Positions 33,082 through 44,539 of a DNA stretch of 64,000 nucleotides are shown here, in pieces; the stretch's first letter is position 1; each line of letters starts with the position of its first letter. The DNA is from Timema cristinae. Its lineage: Eukaryota > Arthropoda > Insecta > Phasmatodea > Timematidae. The stretch lies in contig JBCFYV010011135.1 of NCBI GenBank assembly GCA_039000515.1, positions 33,013,876 to 33,077,875 on the forward strand, written 5' to 3'. The notes below the pieces were generated by a model that was not told the origin of the DNA, did no database searches, and saw only the letters and a program-made list of their open reading frames with translations. The translations under genes were made by a program, and so were the position numbers.

Positions 33082-33530
33082 TATGGTAGCTGTCTAACAG
33101 TCACATTGAGGTAGCTGTCTAACAGTCTCGTTACGGTAGGTGTCTAACAGTCTCGTTATGGTAGCTGTCTAACAGTAGCGTTACGGTAGGTGTTTTTAAA
33201 AGTCTCGTTACGGTAGGTGTCTAACAGTCACGTTATGGTAGCTGTCTAACAGTCTCGTTATGGTAGCTGTCTAACAGTCTCGTTATGGTGTGTCTAATAG
33301 TCTCGTTAACGGTAGCTGTATAACATCTCGTTATGGTAGTTGTCAACAGTCTCGTTATGGTAGTGTAATAACAGTCTCGTTATGGTAGTTGTCTAACAGT
33401 CTCGTTATGGTAGGTGTCTAATAGTCTCGTTACGGTAGCTGTATAACAGTCTCGTTACGGTAGTTGTCTAACAGTCTCGTTATGGTAGCTGTCTAACAGT
33501 CTCGTTATGGTAGCTGTCTAACAGTAACGT
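33082..33530. repeat. 25-bp minisatellite
   Basis: About 18 copies of GTAGCTGTCTAACAGTCTCG plus TTATG, with TTACG and GTAGG/GTAGT variants. Confidence 0.95.
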
Positions 33531-34310
33531 TTCGACAGTCGGGTGTAGATTCAAGAGTTTGGGGTGTAAGCTGGCGCGAGACCGCCGCGTTCTAACCGCT
33601 AGTGTTCAATCGACCTTAACCACTGAGATAACAGTGAAAATAGTAAACAGTGCGTTTCTGTATTTTGGGAGCGAGTGGTGGTGGTGAGTGACTTTTGACT
33701 TTACACTTGTCTCCATGAGAGTAATTGACAGGGGGAAAAAAAATTGGATTAATATATACATTTTTTTATTTCCTTTATAAACCTTAGGTTGACTGTGCTA
33801 ATGTGTTGTGGAAAATGAATACATGAGAGTGGATATGGTATTATCTACACTCCTATTCTAAATAGGGTATAGCCCAGTGGCGTTATTTCACAGCAGATTT
33901 ATGGCCGCCCCCCCCCCCCCCCCCCACCAGTTGTTTCTGAGCCCTCCGGCAACCTGTGTGTTTGTACAAGATCTGATTTAATCACCCATTTTAATCCCCG
34001 GTTAGCATAAGGCTGTCATATTCACACGGGTAATTAAAACCACGCATCTCTGACATCACCGTCATTATTTTGTTACTTTATCATGTAAAGAGAAAGTATT
34101 TGATCGTCAATATTTTTCATCTCGAGGTTATGAAATCAAATATACTTTTACATAAAACCATGTGTTTTTTGTGTTGTTTTTTTGCATTTTCCAAGCCCCG
34201 TTTCTATACTTTAAAAAAAAAAAAATTAAAATACAAATTTGTTTATTATTATCATATTAATATTTAACATAAACTTTCTGAACTGCCTGATTATATCAGA
34301 ACACACGCCT
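33531..34310. other. Unassigned sequence
   Basis: Includes a C run of about 17 (33909-33925). No exon recognised. Confidence 0.4.
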
Positions 34311-34315
34311 TATAA

Positions 34316-34319
<4 letters not shown>

Positions 34320-34347
<28 letters not shown>

Positions 34348-34520
34348 ACACCCGTCTTACTACCCGTTCGAGTTATACACACTTACGCTAATGTGTAATG
34401 GTAGGGTGATTGTGATATGAAATGAAGGACCTACAGTTTAACGTGGGATCCGAACCACGGTGGAGACCTGGCATTCCTCACATTCACAAGTGTCTTGTCA
34501 GAGGTGAAGGAAGGGTTTGG
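34320..34520 (-). mobile_element. 5'-truncated S2 SINE
   Basis: (ATT)n, tail CGTCTTACTACCCGTTCGAG, body to GAAGGAAGGGTTTGG. The tRNA head is missing. TAAATTA occurs at both edges (34313-34319, 34521-34527). Confidence 0.9.
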
Positions 34521-34525
34521 TAAAT

Positions 34526-34527
<2 letters not shown>

Positions 34528-34561
<34 letters not shown>

Positions 34562-34811
34562 TTTAGTACCGCGTCTTACTAACTGTTCGGGTTATACGCT
34601 TTTAAGTACTAATTACGCTAATGGATTAGGAATTGGGAAGGTTGAATTAGAGGCAGTAAACCCGCATTTGCGTAGAGGGAGAGTGGAAAACCATTTTAGG
34701 AAAAACCACCCCCAGTTCACCCGACCGAGATTCGAACCTCGATCTCCTCGTCCTCAGCAGTCGAGCTCAACACAAGCGCGTTAGTCAACTACGCCACCGA
34801 GGCGGGTCATA
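34528..34811 (-). mobile_element. S1 SINE in the same target site
   Basis: (AAT)n, tail and complete body to head CTACGCCACCGAGGCGGG. The right flank repeats TAAATTA (34812-34818), the third copy of that word. Confidence 0.92.
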
Positions 34812-34868
34812 TAAATTAACTCATCACTGTGAAAAGATAACCCGCATTCCACCAATGATACATTTTTC

Positions 34869-34942
34869 GACCATGCTTGGAATCGAACCTGGGACCATTA
34901 ACTCACTAGACAGACATGCTACCCACTGAGCTAAGGTGTCGG
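34869..34942 (-). tRNA. tRNA-like pseudogene
   Basis: 74 nt on the minus strand with box A TTAGCTCAGTGGGTAGCATG and box B CAGGTTCGATTCCAAGC at proper spacing. The T stem and lower acceptor stem mispair, so it is probably a decayed tRNA or a SINE head without body. Confidence 0.4.
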
Positions 34943-35020
34943 ATATCATTTAATTATTATGACACATCCTTAGTGGACACTTTTTTTTAATTATGAAAAA
35001 TCGAATCACTGTTGAAAGTA

Positions 35021-35629
35021 CAGTCTACTCTCGATTCTACGACCCCGCTAATAGCGTCCCTCTCGAAGTAACGACCCTTTTTTGGGGAACCGTGAAAAAA
35101 TGTGGGGGGAAAAGGTTGAAAAGTTTAAGGAAATCGGCTGTAAAATGTGTTTGTTGCATTTATTTAGGTCGCTGAGTTGCAATTATCTTTGTGAGTGCTG
35201 TTTACTAGTAACTGGGGTGGGTCAGGTATAAAAATAGACACCACCTCATCAATGCCAGCCAATAGCACATGACTCTGTCCACCCCCTCCCACAAGCAAGA
35301 CAATGTTTCCCCGCGCGCGACTGCCGCTACATCACGCGCCAGGCTTGCTTTGCCATTGTTATTTCTATTCCGATTTGGTTACTATTTTGGTTTGATTTTG
35401 TGAACAATTTTTGACGACCCATGCTATTGTTTAACATTGTTATTTTGATTTGGTTGGATTTTGTGAACGATTTTTGATGACCCACTCTATTTGTTGTCTA
35501 AAAAATGCAATTTTTTCGTATGAAGGTCAGGGGTGGAACAAAATCTGTTAAATTTCCAATAACGACCCCTTCGAAATAACGACCCTTTTCCAGGGAACCA
35601 TGAAAGGTCGTAGAATTGAGAGTTGACTG
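35021..35629. mobile_element. Tigger/pogo-type MITE
   Basis: 609 bp, flanked by TA. Inverted ends CAGTCTACTCTCGATTCTAC and CAGTCAACTCTCAATTCTAC, then ACGACC. Inside each end there is a direct motif, TAACGACCCTTTT, then GGGAACC(G/A)TGAAA. No transposase. Confidence 0.8.
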
Positions 35630-35961
35630 TAAATGCTTCACGTTTTAAATATATAAATAATTGTTGTGTGTAGTTACTGGGCTTAAAACCAAGATACCCT
35701 TGACCTTTAACCTACCTCACTACCACTTAACCTAATGGACAAGCTTCATTTATGTATTTTTTTATTCTAAACTAATTAGACTAATTGTTTATGTGCATCA
35801 CAAAAACTGCCTTTGTTTTCCTGTGAGCGTTGAAAGTCCACATTTCACCAGAATAAAATAGGTTTTACCTTTATACAGGGAACCATTGTTTTAAAGAAGC
35901 ACTCAGATCAAGAACCGTCTATCTCCAATAGATTTATAACGTTAAATAATTACTTTAGCCC

Positions 35962-36206
35962 TGCTTCTGTCACCGCGTGGTCTAAAGCGCTACTCTAGCA
36001 GTAGACTAGACTACCAATCACGGGGAGATACAGGTTCGATTCTCGGTCGAGTGTACTGAGGGTGGTTTTTCCTAAACAGGTTTTCCACTCTCCCTCCATC
36101 CAAATGTAGGTTCACCCTTCTATAATTATAAAGACCATAATCCCTTAAAAAAAAGCATAATAGTACTTAAACGTCTAGCCCGAACGGATAGTAAGACGCG
36201 ATGCTA
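35962..36206 (+). mobile_element. S3 SINE
   Basis: Head GTGGTCTAAAGCGCTACTC, box B CAGGTTCGATTCTCGG, tail AGCCCGAACGGATAGTAAGA. Confidence 0.85.
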
Positions 36207-36296
36207 AAAAAAAGAAGGAAAAAATCTCAATGAAGAGATTTAAAATTTATTTTTAAATTATATGATAATATGATTAAGGGTGTGTTATAAAATACG

Positions 36297-36345
36297 GCCA
36301 TAGTGTAATCAACCAAGGTAAGACTACTATCTAGCAAGGTGGACG
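36297..36345 (-). repeat. Inverted relic of 72-bp minisatellite B
   Basis: CATAGTGTAATCAACCAAGG, TAAGACTACT and TAGCAAGG are the complement of the unit at 39386-39598. Confidence 0.5.
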
Positions 36346-36392
36346 GGGGGTGTTTAATCTATTTGAGGTATTCAACGTGCACTTCCTAAACC

Positions 36393-36612
36393 GACGTGAA
36401 TTTCTATGAGCGAGAACAAAAGGACCTAACAATTCCACCTATCTTGAAGAGTTATTTTACATGTCCACAAATGGCACGGGACCAACAGCTTTACTTCCCC
36501 ATCCGAAGGAAGTCGTGTTACATATTTGTTATCGCTTAACCTCGGCTGGGTTTGAACCCACGAACATCAGGCCCTGAGTCGAGCCCTTTGCCCCCCAAAG
36601 ACTACCGAGGTC
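36393..36612 (-). mobile_element. S4 SINE
   Basis: TTTCTATGAGCGAGAACAAA, TTTACTTCCCCATCCGAAGG, and the head with CGGCTGGGTTTGAACCCACG. The best-preserved S4. Confidence 0.75.
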
Positions 36613-36631
36613 GACTAAACGGACTGTAAAT

Positions 36632-36934
36632 ATTATTATTATTATTATTATTATTAGCATCGCGTCTTACTACCCGTTCGGGTTATACCCACTTACACTA
36701 ATGTGTAATGGTAGGGTGATTGTGAGATGAAATGGAGGACCTACAGTTTAACGTGGGATCCGAACCACGGTGGAGGCCTTGTCATTCCACACATTCACAA
36801 GTTGTGATTAATACACGTCTTGTCAGAGGTGAAGGAAGGGTTTGGTAATCAGATAAATCTGTGCCGGGACCGAGGATTGAACCCTGGACCCTCCCAGCAC
36901 AGAAATCTGACACCTTACCTCCTAGACACCGGTC
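36632..36934 (-). mobile_element. S2 SINE with 13-bp TSD
   Basis: Flanked by ACGGACTGTAAAT at 36619-36631 and 36935-36947. Full-length, with (ATT)n and a complete head. Confidence 0.97.
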
Positions 36935-36947
36935 ACGGACTGTAAAT

Positions 36948-37545
36948 AGTAAGAGGAATGTAAATAAATGTCTAGACATGGTGTTATCGACAGTGAGACT
37001 TGTGCTGTTATTGCACCAAAGGACAGCTCATGCAGTATTTATTCGCCACAAATATATTATTCAAGCCTGTGTATGTTGGTATGAGTGTGTAGGTGTGTGC
37101 GGGAAGGGGTTGGGGGTTGGGGGGGGGGGGTGAGGAGGGATAAATGTGGCTTAACCTCTGGTAACACTTTCAATTATTAATGCCACCTAAGTCTTATTAA
37201 ATGGTATCTACCTCCTCTCCGCTCATATGTAACAACTACCAACATAGTTGGAGTGGTGATAATGTAAAAGCGGTTTTGTCAAGGGGGTTGAACCCTGTAA
37301 TATTACCGGTACATTTCCCATCCCTTTTAATTAAAACCCCTAAACCCCATTTCAACCCCCTAAACAAACTCAATCTTTCGGTCTTAACCTCTAGGGAAAT
37401 TGGTTACAAAGATTTTTTTTGATCGAATAATATGATTCTGTGTTCTTTTTTTTTTTTTTTGTGGTAGAGAAAGCAAATAATTGAAAGGAACAAAAAGAAA
37501 AACATCATGTTATTCAATCCTGTATATGCATAAGACTTTTAAAAT
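36948..37545. other. Unassigned sequence
   Basis: G-rich run near 37104-37130 and a T run at 37446-37460. No exon recognised. Confidence 0.4.
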
Positions 37546-37549
37546 TGTG

Positions 37550-37800
37550 AATAGAAACCTAATCAAAGATTTTATTATGAAAAAGGTTTCGATTAGAATC
37601 TAAATCAAAAATGTCTTAATTGAATCCGTATCGAAAGTTTTATGATTAAAAGGACTAAAATCTACTTCAAATCTAAAAATATCGTTTATTAGAATGTTTC
37701 GAATAGAAAGTGAATCTAAAGTATTATTATTAAAAGGTCTAGAATCAAATCTTAATAGAAAACTGTATCGTGAAAATATCTCAAATATAATCCGAATCGA
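37550..37800. repeat. Degenerate AT-rich tandem repeat
   Basis: Three to four loose units of about 80 bp, each with an AAAGG(T/A)(T/C)T word, then AGAATCTAAATCAAAAATG-like sequence and a TATCG. Very diverged. Confidence 0.45.
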
Positions 37801-38085
37801 ATATTAATTTAGAACGTATTTATTTTTGAATCAATTTAAATAATTTTAATTTCAATTTCATTTATTATAATGCTGGCCAACAGTCGTATGACCTATATCA
37901 ATCATACACTGAAAAACACATAAGTATCTCTCAAGTACTTATAATTACGCGATAAAGTAATATAAAGTCATAATTAAATAATTACTGATGAATAGTTACG
38001 ACAAAATAGAAAATATTAATGATAATAATACAAAATAACAATAATAAAAATAACTAAAGAGTAGTAAATCAGTACAATAAGTAAA
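37801..38085. other. AT-rich unassigned sequence
   Basis: No repeat partner seen. Confidence 0.35.
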
Positions 38086-38088
38086 AGG

Positions 38089-38372
38089 AGACCTGGTGAT
38101 CTAGGGGTAAGGTGTCGGACTTCTGTGCTGGGAGCCCGGGGTTCAATCCTCGGTCCCGGCACAGATTTATCTGATTACCAAACCCTTCCTTCACCTCTGA
38201 CAAGACGTGTATTAATCACAAATTGTGAATGTGTGGAATGACAAGGCCTCCACCGTGGTTCGGATCCCACGTTAAACTGTAGGTCCTCCATTTCATCTCA
38301 CAATCACCCTACCATTACACATTAGCGTAAGTGCGTACAACCCGAATGGGTAGTAAGACCGGTGGGAATAAT
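38089..38372 (+). mobile_element. S2 SINE
   Basis: Full-length, with head GACCTGGTGATCTAGGGGTA, box B and tail CAACCCGAATGGGTAGTAAG. Confidence 0.93.
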
Positions 38373-38577
38373 AATCTTATAAGGTGATAACTATAGGCCC
38401 TTGTATCCATACATTGCACCAATTCTAGATTGATCGAATTCGGCTTTTATCATAAACTTAAAACCAAACTCAGAAAGTTATTTAAGGAACTCTCTTATAA
38501 CTAATTTACCTTGTGGAGGGTTTACTTCAAATATTTAAATGTATATTATTCTGATTTATATTTTGTTTTATTTTTTT

Positions 38578-38586
38578 ATTTTATTA

Positions 38587-38618
<32 letters not shown>

Positions 38619-38778
38619 CACCGCGTCTAACTATCCGTTTGGGTTATATGTACTTACGCTAATGTGTAATGGTAGGGTGATTGTGAGATGAAATGGAGGA
38701 CCTACAGTTTAGCGTGGGATCTGAACCAAGGTGGAGGCCTTGTCATTCCACACATTCACAAGTTGTGATTAATACCTT
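38578..38778 (-). mobile_element. 5'-truncated S2 SINE
   Basis: (ATT)n, tail and body, stopping at ACAAGTTGTGATTAATAC, the same internal point as 11632-11821. No tRNA head. Confidence 0.9.
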
Positions 38779-39385
38779 ATAAGAGTTAATGTCGAGTAAT
38801 CATTCAAATACGAATGTACTGCACACATTTATTGTATTTTCCTTTCCCTTTTTACTCCCATAATACCTCGCGCGAGCCGAGTTGGGACTGATATCATGAA
38901 CGCTATTAAGCTCCCAAACTCGTCATATATAATTTATGGAATTCAGGACTTCATTTATTATGTTGACTGTTCTCTCAACAAAACCACAGACAGACAGACA
39001 GACCACAGAATTAGTTTGGAACATATTTCATGAAATATTTATGACAGGAGATGAGATTTAATATAACACACCGTAAACAAACAAGCAGAAAGAGAAACTC
39101 TCGCAAATTAAATATGAATAAGGTACATTATTTGTTGTGTTGTGTTTCTTTTTGTGAGTTGGGTTGGGTTGGGAATGTCTACGTATTTATGTGCGTTTGT
39201 GTTTCAAATGTACGGAACGGAAAACTTGACAAGAAAAGCTCCAACCAGCGTTGTTTGACATAATTAAAGATGAAAACTTATCTATCTCTTCTTTACCTCT
39301 TATTTCTGTAAATACAATTTCAAATAAACGACGATCTCTTTTTAGTTCATACAAGAGTCGTAACATTTAATACTTTATATGCACT
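38779..39385. other. Unassigned sequence
   Basis: A (CAGA)n block at about 38988-39002. No supported exon. Confidence 0.4.
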
Positions 39386-39598
39386 CAGTCTTACCTTGAC
39401 TGATTACACTATGACCTTATCTTATAAGCTACACCATAGTGGAACCAAGCAAGGTAGCAGTCTTACCTCGACTGATTACACTATGATCCTATCTTATAAA
39501 CCACACCATAGTGGAACCAAGCAGGTATCAGTCTTACCTGACTGATTACACTATGGCCTATCTTATAACCTACACCATAGTGGAATCAAACAAGCTAA
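39386..39598. repeat. 72-bp minisatellite B (third locus)
   Basis: Three copies of the unit, same orientation as the other two arrays. Confidence 0.92.
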
Positions 39599-40337
39599 CA
39601 AAATACTTAAAAACATATTAAACAAGCTTTGTGGACGCCATGGTGGCGGGTTGAGGAACCATATGCCCGTGGGCGCCATGGCACCCGCCGAGCCATTTGC
39701 ACCTGCCCGCCACTTTTTTTGACACAGCTAGAAAGTTCTTGACTAATAATTTTAATCTGTCACTTTTCACACAAAAATCAAGTTTGTTCTTATCTCCAGG
39801 TATGCTGTCCTCAATTAGTTGGTGATTGAGAGCCCCCCCCCCCCTTTCATATTACTAGGAACTATCATTATACTCACAAATACGACGCTGATACTCCTAT
39901 TCCCTTGGTAAATATATTGACATGGTCCACCCAGCTTTGTTGCCTGAATATACACAGTATATATATATATATTTTTTTAAATATACCCAAGAACCAAAAT
40001 GGCGGCAAATAGTTCAATTATTTCCTTGAGTATTTATTTTGGTCTTGTTAAAACCGTAAATAATGATATTTTTTTTTAGATTTTTTTCACATTGACTTTG
40101 GTTTGGGAATAATTAATTCAATTGTTTAAATTTGCGTTATTTTATATGCGAATTTAAAAGGTTATTTTTTTAAATTTTTAAACTCACAATTTTTTTTAAA
40201 TAATTTATATTTTGTGTGTGTGTTATTTGCATTATGAATTATGTTTGGCTATAAATTTAGTTGAAAAAGTGATTAATACCCGCCGCACTACCGTTAGTTT
40301 TAAATGTGCTCTAAGGTACAAAAAGATTGTGGACCTC
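39599..40337. other. Unassigned sequence
   Basis: A GC-rich patch (39635-39712) with GGCGCCATGGCACCCGCC, otherwise AT-rich. No exon supported. Confidence 0.35.
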
Positions 40338-40522
40338 TGGTCTAAGGTGTCATTCTCGTGTTAGACTAAAATGCTGATGACAGGGGTTCGAATTCCTCTA
40401 TGATGTACCGAGGAGGGGGGGTAATTCCAAAACAGTTTTACAATACCCCTCCACACAAATGTGGCTACACTTCTTCATAAATATAACCTTCCTAGTCCCT
40501 TAAACCTGACGTGGTGTTTAAA
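40338..40522 (+). mobile_element. S3 SINE, tail lost
   Basis: TGGTCTAAGGTGTCATTCTC, box B GGGGTTCGAATTCC, body CCCTCCACACAAATGTGG. It ends at CCTGACGTGGTG. Confidence 0.7.
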
Positions 40523-40539
40523 ACCCCTTCAGAGTATTA

Positions 40540-40795
40540 GAAACAAGGCGCACACAAGTTTGTGAATGGTACGACTTCCGCCGCTACCAAGGATCTACGA
40601 GTCCGACGCCTTTGCCCGCGTGGCCATTGGTGCGGTGTGGCTCCCAGTGACGACGACTCATTGTGTTGTAGTGGAGGAAGGCCCGCACATACCGGATACC
40701 ACTCTTTGTCAACTTTGGTGTTGTCTCGAAAGCTATAGGACATCTAGTTGAAGGTCTTTGTTGCCAACATTGGCTGAAAGTTACTAGTGTCAAAC
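40540..40795. other. GC-richer patch with a Ser-like tRNA-head motif
   Basis: On the minus strand GGCCACGCGGGCAAAGGCG, then TCGGACTCGTAGATCC looks like a Ser-type tRNA head, but no intact box B follows. Three overlapping frames of 61-69 codons are not recognisable proteins. Confidence 0.3.
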
Positions 40796-40835
40796 TTTTA
40801 GTAAATTATTGTTATTTGCTTACTGATACTATATT

Positions 40836-41157
40836 ATCAACCGGCAACCCCGCACGTAGCTGCCCGTGAACCATTGTGGTATAAGAATTATAAGCCACAA
40901 CCCCCTCTACCCCCAATGGTGCCCGATTTCATTTTGAAACGTAATTCTAAACAAGATTAAAAATATTTTCTTCCAAAATTTGTTTAAAATAGCTTAATTA
41001 AAGAGCTAATTAAAAATTTAAAAATTTAAAAATTCGGCTTCGAGATGCATTCGGACCCTCTTTCGTCCACTTATGATAAGAATTTCAGATCTCTGCGTGC
41101 CGTAGGCATCGCAAACAAACAAACAAATAAACACTTCCTTTTATTATTATAGATAGA
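40836..41157 (+). mobile_element. I-family retroposon-like repeat, copy 1
   Basis: Starts near CAACCGGCAACCCCGCACGT. Contains TGGTGCCCGATTTCATTTTG and ATCTCTGCGTGCCGTAGGCA, and ends CCTTTTATTATTATAGATAG. An inverted copy is at 57800-58135. Confidence 0.75.
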
Positions 41158-41195
41158 AATTGTTATCAAACTAGTCTAATAATACCTCCTTAAGG

Positions 41196-42870
41196 TTGTA
41201 ATATCCGGGTAACAGGACCAACACAGGGATATAGACTTACAAACTAACTTAACCTAGGACAGCAACACTAGCACCAGGAGTTGTAATATCCGGGTAACAG
41301 GACCAACACAGGGATATAGACTTACAAACTAACTTAACCTAGGACAGCAACACAAGCACCAGGAGTTGTAATATCCGGGTAACAGGACCAACACAGGGAT
41401 ATAGACTTACAAACTAACTTAACCTAGGACAGCAACACTAGCACCAGGAGTTGTAATATCTGGGTAACAGGACCAACACAGGGATATAGATTTACAAACT
41501 AACTTAACCTAGGACAGCAACACTAGCACCAGGAGTTGTAATATCAGGGTAACAGGACCAACATAGGGATATAGACTTACAAACTATCTTAACCTAGGAC
41601 AGCAACACTAGCACCAGGAGTTGTAATATCAGGGTAACAGGACCAACACAGGGATATAGACTTACAAACTATCTTAACCTAGGACAGCAACACTAGCACC
41701 AGGAGTGTAATATCTGGTAACAGGACCAACAGAGGGATAAGACTACAACTAACTTAACCTAGGGGAGCAACACTAGCACCAGGAGTTGTAATATCGGTAC
41801 AAGACCAACAGGGATAGACTTCAATAATACCTAGAACTACACTACCCAGTTGTAATATGGGCAAAATATCTTAAACTCTAATTAACCTAGGAAGCAACAC
41901 TAGCACCAGGATTGTAATATCGGTGAAGGAGAACGTTCAACTAACTATAGAGACCTACAACCAGGAGTTGTAATTCAGTAAGCAGGTTAACTTACAAACT
42001 AACTTAACCTAGGACAGCAACACTAGCACCAGGAGTTGTAATTCAGGGTAACAGGACCAACATAGAGATATAGACTTACAAACTAATTAACCTAGGACAG
42101 CAACACTAGCACAAGAGTTGTAATATTACAGGCAACATAGGGATATAGACTTACAAACTAACTTAACCTAGGACAGCAACACTAGCACCAGGAGTTGTAA
42201 TATCGGGTAACAGGACCAACACAGGGATATAGACTTACAAACTAACTTAACCTAGGACAGCAACACTAGCACCAGGAGTTGTAATTCTGGGTAACAGGAC
42301 CAACATAGGGATATAGACTTACAAACTATCTTAACCTAGGACAGCAACACTAGCACAGGAGTTGTAATATCAGGGTAACAGGCCCAACACAGGGATATAG
42401 ACTTACAAACTATCTTAACCTAGGACAGCAACACTAGCACCAGGATTTGTAATATCTGGGTAACAGGACCAACAGAGGGATATAGACTTACAAACTAACT
42501 TAACCTAGGAGAGCAACACTAGCACCAGGAGTTGTAATATCCGGGTAACAAGACCAACACAGGGATATAGACTTACAAACTAACTTAACCTAGGACAGCA
42601 ACACTAGCACCAGGAGTTGTAATATCAGGGTAACAGGACCAACATAGGGATATAGACTTACAAACTAGATTAACCTAGGACAGCAACACTAGCACAGGAG
42701 TTGTAATATCTGGGTAACAAGACCAACACAGAGAAAGAGACTTACAAACTAACTTAACCTAGGACAGCAACACTAGCACCAGGAGTTGTAATATCAGGGT
42801 AACAGGACCAACATAGGGATATAGACTTACAAACTAACTTAACCTAGGACAGCAACACTAGCACCAGGAC
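41196..42870. repeat. 85-bp minisatellite array A (second locus)
   Basis: About 19-20 copies of the same 85-bp unit as 229-1401, same orientation. Units near 41790-41990 are badly eroded. Most copies here read ATATCCGGG or ATATCAGGG where the first array reads ATATCTGGG. Confidence 0.95.
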
Positions 42871-43107
42871 TTACTAAAGGTCAGAAGCCCATGTCTGCAC
42901 ACGACCATACTATCCAAGTCTTTGCTTCCTCCCATGTTTATCCATTATTTATTGCACTTGCACCTCTAAGTGAAATGGTAAACCAGTCATCGTACAAACA
43001 CGTGACCTCAATAGACCACGACTGATGGGACGCCCTCAGGTAGAGATTGCCTCATCTAACTTCGAGGTGAAGTTTGATTCAAGTCGCTAACACACATCCA
43101 ACATTAT

Positions 43108-43438
43108 TATACCAATATAAAGCCACACGGCTGACTCACTCACTCACATTAATGTTTACCCACTTCCAAATGAGCTAGAAACTTGAAATTTGGAAAACTT
43201 ATAGCTTCTAACCTGTAACCGACGGGAAAATTTCAAAAAGTTAAAAAAAATATATATATATTAAGCACCCGAAAGAAATTAAAAATGTCGGAGCAACTTT
43301 AAAGTTTGTGCGGACCTTTCTTTGGAGGTCTCTTGTGACTAAACGGTAAGACCTATCAAAAAAACGGCTCTGGAATTACATTAATCTACACCTTCATTGG
43401 GGGTTTGGGGCGGAGCCCCCAAAGACCAAAGCTAGTCT
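43108..43438 (-). mobile_element. F-family repeat
   Basis: TATAAAGCCACACGGCTGAC to GGAGCCCCCAAAGACCAAAG. Complete. Confidence 0.85.
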
Positions 43439-43587
43439 CTGTTCTACTGCTGTATATGGCAGGCACTCGGTTCTCATGGCTGAGTGGCAAGGGGAACCTA
43501 CCACAGTGGTTGAACCAATTACAATGCACTTCACTGGTATTAAACCTGGACCATGCTTTACTACGGCGGAAAGACTTTTTTCTCTGA

Positions 43588-43808
43588 GCACTGCGTCTTA
43601 CTACCCGTTTGTATTATACGCCTTTGTACTAGTTAAATAAGGGTTTTAGATTTAGGACGGTTCAATTGAAAGAAGTGTATCCACTTCTGCGTGGAAGGAG
43701 AGTGGAAAACCACCCTCAGTTCACCCCACTGGAATCAAACACCGGTCTCCGACAGTTTAGTCCAACACCAGAGTAGCGCGTTAGACCAAGCCGCCACCGA
43801 AGTGGGTT
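43588..43808 (-). mobile_element. S3 SINE
   Basis: CTGCGTCTTACTACCCGTTT, body TGCGTGGAAGGAGAGTGG, head complement CCGCCACCGAAGTGGG. (ATT)n absent. Confidence 0.82.
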
Positions 43809-43827
43809 AGCGATAATTAAATACATA

Positions 43828-44388
43828 TGGTGGGGGTAAAGCCCGAAAACGGCTAATGGACTGATCTTTAGTTCAAGTCTAAGATTGGAAGTTTTAAAAT
43901 GACCAAAGCCCCAAGTTCTATTCAATTTCGAGCTTTGTCCACCTCCAAAGCTAGGATTGTGCAATTACTAAATGACCAAAGCCTTGAAATAACAGTTTGA
44001 ACTAACATTTTAGTTCGTACGTTTCTCGAAAGGACTGGTCACGTGGCGCGCGCTCATATTCGAGCAGCCACATGAATTCAAGCTGGCAAGTAGATAGCAT
44101 TGATATGTAAACAGAGCCGAACAGAGACTACGTATTTATTTTAAATTATCAAGATCACCTGACAAAATTTGATTTTTTTTAAGCCTAACCTAAACTAACC
44201 TAACTTAACGAATGGTTTTTCAAATTTGGCCATTTAGTAATTACAACTTCCTAGGGTTTGGCTATTTGAAGACAGCCAAAGACCTAATAGAAATTCTGGC
44301 TTTGGTTATTTTAAAACGTATAATCCTCAAATTGAGCAATAACAACAAAAATAATTCCATTGTCCATTTTTGGGCTTTACCCCCACCA
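43828..44388. mobile_element. TA-flanked fold-back MITE with long inverted repeats
   Basis: 561 bp. Ends TGGTGGGGGTAAAGCCC both ways, with similarity continuing about 190 bp inward (AAGTTTTAAAATGACCAAAG against ACGTTTTAAAATAACCAAAG). Flanked by TA. A telomere-like CTAACC block (44184-44206) is in the middle third. Confidence 0.78.
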
Positions 44389-44539
44389 TATAAATGTATT
44401 TTTTCAAGATAAACATAGAAGAATTAGTTTCAGACACGGGTGTAAGTTAGAACATTCTATTTAGGAGCACCAATTATTTATTTTAGATGAATTTAAATTT
44501 TTTATTTGAAGGTTTTTAACACACTGATTATATCAGAAC

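Noticed and set aside
34869..34942. Functional tRNA gene
   Set aside because: A and B boxes are good, but the T stem and acceptor stem mispair, so it is listed only as a pseudogene-like sequence. The same applies to 18763-18833.
40537..40793. Protein-coding exon in the GC-richer patch
   Set aside because: Open on three overlapping frames of both strands with no splice context. A decayed tRNA-head motif explains part of it better.
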